Below, piece after piece: positions 60,905 through 64,000 of a DNA stretch of 64,000 bases. Under the pieces are notes generated by a model. It made no database searches and was not told where the DNA came from. It saw nothing but the letters and a program-made list of their open reading frames with translations. Within the stretch, counting starts at the first letter, position 1; every line of letters starts with the position of its first letter. Origin of the DNA: Channallabes apus (Eukaryota > Chordata > Actinopteri > Siluriformes > Clariidae); assembly GCA_030522415.1 (NCBI GenBank), contig CM060121.1, positions 24,018,142 through 24,082,141 of the forward strand, given 5' to 3'. Made by a program: the position numbers and the translations under genes.

Positions 60905-63728
60905 CCAGCATAAAATGGTTAGGAAGTCCATAATATTTATCCATAATATTATTTATCTATTTATTTATATTTTATATATACTTTATTTTATATTATTCAT
61001 GTTTTTTGTCATATCACTATCAGCATCCTTGTAATTGTTTTGTGCAATTGTTTAGAACAAATTAATTAGTTATGTAGGTGTGTCTATGTATTGTATTGTA
61101 TATGATATACAGTGGTGTGAAAAACTATTTGCCCCCCTCCTGATTTCTTATTCTTTTGCATGTTTGTCACACAAAATGTTTCTGATCATCAAACACATTT
61201 AACTATTAGTCAAAGATAACACAAGTAAATGCAGTTTACACAAAATGCAGTTTTTAAATGAGGGGGTTTATTATTTAGGGAGAAACAAAATCCAAACCTA
61301 CATGTCCCTGTGTGAAAAAGTAATTGCCCCCTGAACCTAATAACTGGTTGGGCCACCCTTAGCAGCAATAACTGCAATCAAGCGTTTGCGATAACTTGCA
61401 ACGAGTCTTTTACAGCGCTCTGGAGGAATTTTGGCCCACTCATCTTTGCAGAATTGTTGTAATTCAGCTTTTTTTGAGGGTTTTCTAGCATGAACCGCCT
61501 TTTTAAGGTCATGCCACAACATCTCAATAGGATTCAGGTCAGGACTTTGACTAGGCCACTCCAAAGTCTTCATTTTGTTTTTCTTCAGCCATTCAGAGGT
61601 GGATTTGGTGGTGTGTTTTGGGTCATTGTCCTGCTGCAGCACCCAAGATCGCTTCAGCTTGAGTTGACGAACAGATGGCCGGACATTCTCCTTCAGGATT
61701 TTTTGGTAGACAGTAGAATTCATGGTTCCATCTATCACAGCAAGCCTTACAGGTCCTGAAGCAGCAAAACAACCCCAGACCATCACACTACCACCACCAT
61801 ATTTTACTGTTGGTATGATGTTCTTTTTCTGAAATGCTGTGTTACTTTTGGGAAAATACCTTGTGGACCGACGAGACAAAAGTCTTGGCAATCATTGAGA
61901 TGTTTTTTAGCAAAAAAACTTAATGCCTTAATGTTCTTTTTGATTAAAAGTGGTTTGTGCCTTGGAAATCTGCCATGCAGGCCGTTTTTGCCCAGTCTCT
62001 TTCTTATGGTGGAGTCGTGAACACTGACCTTAATTGAGGCAAGTGAGGCCTGCAGTTCTTTAGATGTTGTCCTGGGGTCTTTTGTGGCCTCTCGGATGAG
62101 TTGTCTCTGCGCTCTTGGGGTAATTTTGGTCGGCCAGCCGCTCCTGGGAAGGTTCACCACTGTTCCATGTTTTTTCCATTTGTGGATAATGGCTCTCACT
62201 GTGGTTCGCTGGAGTCCCAAAGCTTTAGAAATGGCTTTATAACCTTTACCAGACTGATAGATCTCAATTACTTTTGTTCTCATTTGTTCCTGAATTTCTT
62301 TGGATCTTGGCATGATGTCTAGCTTTTGAGGTGCTTTTGGTCTACTTCTCTGTGTCAGGTAGCTCCTATTTAAGTGATTTCTTGATTGAAACAGGTGTGG
62401 CAGTAATGAGGCCTGGGGGTGACTACAGAAATTGAACTCAGGTGTGATAAACCCCAGTTAAGTTATTTTTTAACAAGGGGGGCAATCACTTTTTCACACA
62501 GGGCCATGTAGATTTGGATTTTTTTTTCTCCCTTAATAACGTAAACCTTCATTTAAAAACTGCATTTTGTGTTCAATTATGTTATCTTTGTCTAATAGTT
62601 AACGGTTTTTGATGAGCAGAAACATTTAAGTGTGACAAACATGCAAAAGAATAAGAAATCAGGAAGGGGGCAAATAGTTTGTCACACCACTGTATCACAT
62701 ATTTATGATAGAACATAGATTAATTCATTATTTTACTTATATCATATAAGAAAATTTATTAATTAATCTATGTTCTATCATTAATATATGACATTTATAA
62801 TAAACCAAACGGCTTGAAAATCGCATGAAAATTAATCAGATTAACGTGATTTTAATCATTGATAGTTCTTTGCCAATGTTAACTAATGCAGAGTAGACGC
62901 GGCTTCCCCCGACACAAGATGGGGGCGATGTTGATGTATGCTTAGAGGCCCAAGGCGACATCTAGTCAGTATACATATCTATGTTACTTTGATAGCTAGT
63001 TAGCTAGCTGCTACCACTGCTATCCTGTATAATGCAAGTAAACATGGGCATACTGGAAGCATACAGAATACTATATGTTTAAAAGATGTATCAAGACATT
63101 ATAAGTATACAGAAAGCACTTCTGTAAACATAGACCACTTTCATTTTGACTTTGAAATAGTTTTTTCTCCTGTTCTTTCTTATGTTGGGTGTAGCTCAGT
63201 AATAGCTCATGATATGGTGTGAGTGATAGCAATCAGTGATAGAATCAATACACTTTAATGTGTGATTGTCATCTGAAAGGTAGTCTTGGTTTAAAATTTA
63301 GTAAATAAAACGAATGAAATGTTTTTTATTAAAAATGTAGTGAATGTAGTGAGTAAAAAAAGGTAAAGTAAAAAGTTTTCACATATGGAAAGTAGAGTAA
63401 TGGAGTCGTTTTACTTTGTTTCTTGCCTTTTACACAGCTGATCAGACAATCTGACTGGATTTAACACATATTCTCTGGTGTAGCTGTAATATTTGTTCTT
63501 CTTTCACACATTTTTGGATAACTGGCACACCAGAACACAATAAATAAAATACTTATAACACAAAAGCATTTTTCTTAATAAACATTTTTGTGTAAATATT
63601 TTCTTTTCTTTTTACAAGTGTGTATTATAAGTTTGTACTAACTTTCTGAGAACACCAAGTGCAAGACGGATGAATGGACAGACATTCTTTGCATGTTCCG
63701 ACTCCTCTGGAAGTACATATGTTCGAGC
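26552..63728 (-). CDS. itgb3: Integrin beta-3, 14 of the coding exons (first exon beyond right edge)
   Basis: Exons in order: 63643-63728, 57993-58197, 46148-46400, 45750-45912, 44428-44589, 44124-44219, 43868-43957, 43183-43317, 37045-37474, 31305-31527, 31074-31177, 30319-30438, 28192-28358, 26552-26620. Phases agree; 2303 bases give 767 codons after a split Gly codon. Order: PSI, hybrid, beta-I domain with MIDAS motif DLSYS, hybrid, four cysteine-rich I-EGF modules, beta-tail, one transmembrane helix, cytoplasmic tail with NPLY and NVTY. Integrin beta-3 pairs with alpha-IIb or alpha-V to bind RGD ligands. The tail ([20 protein letters not shown]) and CxxxxTTC specificity loop favour beta-3 over beta-1, -5 and -6. 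Teleosts can carry itgb3a and itgb3b; the copy is undetermined. The signal peptide is outside the window. Confidence 0.96.
26621..28191. other. itgb3 last intron
   Basis: AT-rich intron sequence between exons 14 and 15; no repeat family recognised. Confidence 0.5.
28192..28358 (-). CDS. itgb3: itgb3 exon 14 (transmembrane and membrane-proximal tail)
   Basis: Encodes [20 protein letters not shown], then [20 protein letters not shown] and [15 protein letters not shown]. It holds the single transmembrane helix and the membrane-proximal clasp (HDRRE) that pairs with the alpha-subunit GFFKR motif. Donor GCG|GTAAGA. Confidence 0.96.
28560..28745 (+). repeat. Short Tc1-like relic
   Basis: TACACCAATCAGCCGCAACA matches a Tc1 terminal motif. 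The following GGGCACCCAAGGCTCAT and TCTGATCCCACAGAAAAGCC encode eroded transposase text (GHPRLI..., SDPTEK). It lies in an itgb3 intron. Confidence 0.5.
29567..30170. mobile_element. Harbinger-like MITE with TAA target duplication
   Basis: Near-perfect inverted repeats of about 50 bp share CTTTTCCACTGCATAGTACG and GCACGACACGGTTCAGTTCA. TAA occurs at 29564-29566 and 30171-30173. The 604-bp element carries one 65-codon frame on the plus strand (29766-29963: [20 protein letters not shown], then [18 protein letters not shown]) that I cannot assign. It lies in an itgb3 intron (28359-30318). Confidence 0.8.
30319..30438 (-). CDS. itgb3: itgb3 exon 13 (beta-tail domain)
   Basis: Encodes [20 protein letters not shown], then [25 protein letters not shown]-x-S-G-K-S is diagnostic of beta-3. 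N-C-S is a sequon. Donor CCCG|GTGAGA. Confidence 0.95.
31074..31177 (-). CDS. itgb3: itgb3 exon 12 (beta-tail domain start)
   Basis: Encodes [20 protein letters not shown], then [20 protein letters not shown]-x-x-x-R-G is the integrin beta-tail start. Acceptor GTAAAG, donor CTAG|GTATAC. Confidence 0.92.
31236..31294. repeat. (CA)n microsatellite filling half of a 127-base itgb3 intron
   Basis: CA repeat with GCACGC interruptions at 31261-31272. On the transcribed minus strand it reads (TG)n starting about ten bases after the exon 11 donor. Confidence 0.97.
31305..31527 (-). CDS. itgb3: itgb3 exon 11 (I-EGF3 and I-EGF4)
   Basis: Encodes [60 protein letters not shown] and [14 protein letters not shown]. 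Donor AAAAAA|GTGGGT; a (TG)n tract begins about ten bases into the intron. Confidence 0.96.
31683..31770. repeat. (AAT)n / (ATT)n imperfect microsatellite
   Basis: Inverted TTATTATTATTATGAATAAT blocks make a short AT-rich palindrome. Confidence 0.8.
32085..32415. mobile_element. Tc1-related MITE, decayed copy (family M1)
   Basis: Shares GAACAGTTGATATTGAGATG, GATGAGAGCCAGTTTCATCA and CCATATGTGTTATTTCATAG with the copies at 37590 and 58624. Both terminal repeats are eroded. Confidence 0.65.
32569..33031. mobile_element. CpG-rich hAT-type MITE with 8-bp target duplication CTCTGTAG
   Basis: Ends TAGAGACCTGC and GCAGGTCTCTA, flanked by identical CTCTGTAG octamers (32561-32568, 33032-33039). The interior consists largely of GCGGGAGCGGGCGGGA-like units and their complements, unlike the AT-rich surroundings. 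No transposase is encoded. It lies in the itgb3 intron between exons 10 and 11. Confidence 0.88.
33570..33735 (+). repeat. tRNA-derived SINE of a second family
   Basis: A-box-like TGGCTCAAATGGTTAAGGC, an eroded B box, then the body motif CCTTGAACAAGGCCCTTAAC. The same body is seen in reverse at 37751-37925. Confidence 0.65.
33736..37044. other. itgb3 intron between exons 10 and 11, left part
   Basis: Apart from the Tc1-like element at 35038-35632 and a short (CA)n at 34865-34887, no feature was recognised. Confidence 0.4.
35038..35632 (-). mobile_element. Tc1-like deleted element
   Basis: Ends CACTGCCTGGCCAAAA and TTTTGGTCAGGCAGTGTG, with TA on both sides. The minus strand retains a decayed transposase core near 35170-35345, including the Tc1 block [17 protein letters not shown] text. 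About 595 bp long and non-autonomous. Confidence 0.72.
37045..37474 (-). CDS. itgb3: itgb3 exon 10 (hybrid end, I-EGF1 and I-EGF2)
   Basis: A single 430-base exon encoding [20 protein letters not shown], then cysteine-rich I-EGF repeats: CNNGNGT-like module ([15 protein letters not shown]), [34 protein letters not shown] and [10 protein letters not shown]. It ends in CSG before the split Gly codon. The C-N-G-R-G-D-C segment lies in an EGF loop, so its RGD is probably structural. All EGF cysteines appear retained. Confidence 0.96.
37751..37925 (-). repeat. tRNA-derived SINE, minus orientation, inside M1 MITE
   Basis: The minus strand reads GGGGTAGCTCAGTGGTTAAG (A box) and CCCAGGTTCAAACCCC (B box), then a body ending in the AGCGTCTGCTAAATGTAAAT tail. 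The tRNA-like head is unusually intact, but the body shows it is a retroposon. Confidence 0.8.
38061..39793 (+). mobile_element. 5'-truncated L2-like LINE
   Basis: Flanked by AGTTT (38056-38060 and 39794-39798), a probable 5-bp target duplication. The RT carboxy-terminal region is at 38061-38567 ([55 protein letters not shown]) and 38603-38815 ([21 protein letters not shown]), separated by a frame shift. The 3' tail CTGAATTGAATTGAA is that of fish L2-type elements. Confidence 0.8.
40040..40560 (-). pseudogene. LINE carboxy-terminal fragment, minus orientation
   Basis: The minus strand at 40271-40516 encodes [33 protein letters not shown] and [14 protein letters not shown], the carboxy end of an L2/RTE-like RT protein. 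Its 3'UTR (TTTATATAGTACAGCAACCA region) runs to about 40040, followed by A- and AAT-rich sequence. Confidence 0.65.
41077..42105. mobile_element. TTAA-flanked DNA element (piggyBac- or Kolobok-like)
   Basis: Inverted ends AGTGCCCCTATTATGCC (41077) and GGCATAATAGGGGCACT (42105) are flanked by TTAA on both sides (41073-41076, 42106-42109). The 1029-bp interior shows no recognisable transposase. TTAA duplication is used by piggyBac and Kolobok; the ends alone do not decide. It lies in the itgb3 intron between exons 9 and 10. Confidence 0.78.
42247..43123. mobile_element. hAT-type element with 8-bp target duplication GTGCAAAT
   Basis: Begins TAGAGATGTTCCGATACC and ends GGAATCGGAACAACCCTA, flanked by identical GTGCAAAT octamers (42239-42246, 43124-43131). 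Subterminal TATCGGA-type repeats are typical of this fish family. The interior holds a (TA)n tract (42357-42417) and a GC-richer segment (42450-42965) beginning TGTAACAGG and ending CGTGACA. That segment could be a solo LTR or foreign insertion. Confidence 0.85.
42357..42417. repeat. (TA)n microsatellite
   Basis: About 30 uninterrupted TA units inside the hAT element. Confidence 0.97.
43183..43317 (-). CDS. itgb3: itgb3 exon 9 (hybrid domain return)
   Basis: Encodes [20 protein letters not shown], then [20 protein letters not shown] and KIGDT. The S-F-N-A-T-C sequon and C-x-G-L-K-I-G-D-T are diagnostic of beta-3-like hybrid domains. Donor ACA|GTAAGT. Confidence 0.95.
43868..43957 (-). CDS. 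itgb3: itgb3 exon 8 (beta-I domain end)
   Basis: Encodes [20 protein letters not shown], then [10 protein letters not shown]. The LIPGTTVG block is the beta-I alpha-7 helix region that moves on activation. N-Y-S is a sequon. Confidence 0.95.
44124..44219 (-). CDS. itgb3: itgb3 exon 7 (beta-I domain)
   Basis: Encodes [20 protein letters not shown], then [12 protein letters not shown]. This is the D-Y-P-S-(I/L)-G and N-L-I-F-A-V-T region of the beta-I fold. Donor CTT|GTGAGT. Confidence 0.95.
44428..44589 (-). CDS. itgb3: itgb3 exon 6 (beta-I domain)
   Basis: Encodes [20 protein letters not shown], continuing with the [17 protein letters not shown] block and ending in NKTTIL. Acceptor ATTAG, donor CTG|GTCAGT. 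Confidence 0.94.
44840..45027. repeat. Two (TA)n tracts in itgb3 intron
   Basis: Tracts at 44840-44875 and 44962-45027 separated by ordinary AT-rich sequence, between exons 5 and 6. Confidence 0.95.
45750..45912 (-). CDS. itgb3: itgb3 exon 5 (beta-I domain)
   Basis: Encodes [20 protein letters not shown], then [20 protein letters not shown] and [18 protein letters not shown]-x-P-E-G-G-F-D-A is the conserved integrin beta motif that supplies a MIDAS/LIMBS acidic residue. Confidence 0.95.
46148..46400 (-). CDS. itgb3: itgb3 exon 4 (beta-I domain, MIDAS)
   Basis: Encodes [20 protein letters not shown], then [20 protein letters not shown] and [25 protein letters not shown] is the MIDAS motif (DxSxS) and the following D-D supplies ADMIDAS ligands. 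Ends NPCF within the specificity-determining loop. Confidence 0.96.
46890..48109 (-). mobile_element. Tc1-like element (family A), copy 1, nested
   Basis: Subterminal repeats of about 200 bp share AAAAACTATTTGCCCCCCTC-type ends with copy 2 at 61110. Transposase pieces on the minus strand are 47150-47344 ([20 protein letters not shown]) and 47356-47616 (helix-turn-helix, [19 protein letters not shown]). The central catalytic part is deleted. It is inserted at a TA within the left arm of the family B element. Confidence 0.85.
50890..53598 (+). mobile_element. CR1/L2-superfamily (Rex1/Babar-like) LINE inserted in gypsy integrase
   Basis: The endonuclease carboxy end is at 50890-51060 ([35 protein letters not shown]). 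The RT frame at 51397-52139 ([36 protein letters not shown]) shifts into 52158-53144 ([42 protein letters not shown] box, [15 protein letters not shown]). The 3' end is poly-A-like plus TTTGAA repeats at about 53590. It is 5'-truncated with one clear frame shift. Confidence 0.82.
51632..51712. repeat. GCTAATGCTAACGGC minisatellite inside LINE
   Basis: Tandem 15-base units encode Ala-Asn-Ala-Asn-Gly between the endonuclease and RT regions. Unit length is a multiple of three, so the frame is kept. Confidence 0.85.
54227..54922 (+). repeat. Gypsy 3' LTR, copy 1
   Basis: Begins TGTCACGCCACG directly after the purine-rich tract ATAGGGGGTAGGGTAC and ends GTGATACA, where family B Tc1 sequence resumes. 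It is 696 bp and starts TG and ends CA as expected for an LTR. Confidence 0.75.
56566..57261 (+). repeat. Gypsy 3' LTR, copy 2 (within duplicated unit)
   Basis: The same 696-bp sequence as 54227-54922, arising from the tandem duplication and not from a separate insertion. It should not be read as the partner LTR of a retrotransposon. Confidence 0.8.
57848..57924. repeat. (CT)n(TA)n microsatellite
   Basis: About 18 CT units followed by about 20 TA units, at the right tip of the family B Tc1 and about 70 bases from itgb3 exon 3. Confidence 0.95.
57993..58197 (-). CDS. itgb3: itgb3 exon 3 (PSI end, hybrid domain start)
   Basis: Encodes [20 protein letters not shown], then [40 protein letters not shown] and RLTLRP. 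It contains the RPLSD and Q-P-Q-R-I signatures of beta-3. Contains an N-S-S glycosylation sequon. Confidence 0.94.
58624..59073. mobile_element. Tc1-related MITE (family M1), uninterrupted copy
   Basis: Ends CACTACCGTTCAATAGTTTG and CAAACTTTTGAACGGTAGTG; about 450 bp. The right end is followed by TA, while the left TA is obscured by CA-repeat drift. It gives the reference for locating insertions in the 37590 copy. Confidence 0.82.
59143..59216 (+). repeat. SINE tRNA-like head fragment
   Basis: TGGTGTAGCGTTAGCACCGT and GGGTTTGATTCCTGCC resemble A and B boxes of the SINE at 22717; no body follows. Confidence 0.45.
61110..62692 (-). mobile_element. Tc1-like element (family A), copy 2, nested in the fold-back element
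   Basis: Ends CAGTGGTGTGAAAAACTATT and CACACCACTG with TA on both sides (61108-61109, 62693-62694). At 1583 bp it is near full length and encodes most of a transposase on the minus strand. Confidence 0.88.
61337..62313 (-). pseudogene. Tc1-like transposase, near complete but broken
   Basis: Begins [20 protein letters not shown] with two helix-turn-helix regions and [20 protein letters not shown]. The frame breaks near 61870, where the segment with the first catalytic Asp (W-T-D-E block) is deleted, and resumes at [25 protein letters not shown]. The second Asp ([11 protein letters not shown]) and the third acidic residue ([11 protein letters not shown]) are present. It ends at 61337 after [10 protein letters not shown]. 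Confidence 0.85.
62993..63642. other. itgb3 intron sequence next to exon 2
   Basis: AT-rich, no repeat ends recognised. The remaining window after exon 2 (63729-64000) is the start of intron 1. Confidence 0.45.
63643..63728 (-). CDS. itgb3: itgb3 exon 2 (PSI domain start)
   Basis: Encodes [20 protein letters not shown] then SCTWCSQK after a split Gly codon. The Cys spacing is that of the PSI (plexin-semaphorin-integrin) module, which starts just after the signal peptide. Donor AAA|GTTAGT. Confidence 0.93.
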
Positions 63729-64000
63729 CTAGGGATAGAAAAACGCACACATAGGTAAATTTTTTGTTTTCTAGCTCTTTCTCTTTCTCCTTCTAGTCTT
63801 AAGTTTACAGCTCTTGCTCTTTAGCTTGAGGGCATGGTATTACCCTACTCTTACATGTTAAGTCATGCATGAGAAGCCACAGAGAAGCACAGACATGTGT
63901 TCATCAGGTCTGCTCATTACCAGCAGAAATGCTTGTGTGGTGTCTATGTTTTCAAACACACTTTTTTGTTTCTTTACATTCTACACAAAAGCAAAGTGTT

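Larger units (their letters stand above)
59959..62983. mobile_element. Fold-back (Mutator-like) element with long arms and 9-bp candidate target duplication
   Basis: The left arm (59959 to about 60500) and right arm (about 60918-61109 plus 62693-62983) are inverted complements over about 550 bp. Shared markers: TGACTAGATGTCGCCT near the ends, AAGCCGCGTCTACTCTGCAT, CAAGCCGTTTGGTTTATTAT and TTATGGACTTCCT next to the centre. TTACTTTGA flanks both sides (59950-59958, 62984-62992). Nine-base duplications and very long inverted repeats are typical of Mutator-like elements. The centre (60505-60915) encodes nothing recognisable. Confidence 0.7.

Overview
This is a vertebrate, almost certainly teleost fish, genomic window. 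It has genes split into many short exons by large introns. The introns are packed with fish-type Tc1/mariner, hAT, Harbinger, tRNA-derived SINE, L2/Rex-like LINE and Ty3/gypsy chromovirus remnants, plus long (TA)n and (CA)n microsatellites. The species cannot be fixed from the sequence. No operons, CRISPR arrays or rRNA genes are present.

Two host genes are readable, both on the minus strand and arranged head to tail. (1) mettl2a (925-19269) is complete: nine coding exons whose lengths sum to 1065 bases, in frame (354 residues plus stop). It encodes the METTL2-type tRNA N3-methylcytidine-32 methyltransferase. A compact promoter with a perfect CRE lies just upstream of its ATG. (2) itgb3 (26552-63728, continuing beyond the right edge) encodes integrin beta-3. 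I recovered 14 coding exons with consistent splice phases, from the PSI domain to the NPxY and NxTY cytoplasmic motifs. Only the signal-peptide exon lies outside the window. About 7.3 kb separates the itgb3 stop from the mettl2a start.

Layout: 1-440, L1 LINE fragment. 925-19269, mettl2a; its introns hold a Harbinger element (1325-3754), Tc1 elements (9440-10210, 10420-11379), a hAT relic (13181-14700) and a hAT element inserted in a Tc1 relic (16850-18660). 19270-26551, intergenic with promoter, SINEs, an L2 tail and a Tc1 relic. 26552-63728, itgb3; its introns hold at least fifteen transposon insertions.

The striking structures are in the itgb3 introns. Between exons 4 and 3 (46816-57847) a Tc1 element contains another Tc1 and a gypsy chromovirus. 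The gypsy element contains a LINE, and 2.34 kb spanning LINE, gypsy, LTR and outer Tc1 is then duplicated in tandem almost without divergence. Between exons 3 and 2 (59959-62983) lies a fold-back element with arms of about 550 bp and a 9-bp candidate target duplication, as in Mutator-like elements. A Tc1 copy split its right arm, so the uninterrupted left arm shows the pre-insertion site. Several other elements are delimited exactly by target-site duplications (8-bp hAT x3, 3-bp Harbinger x2, TTAA x1, TA for Tc1). I found no new host pathway; the novelty here is in transposon architecture.
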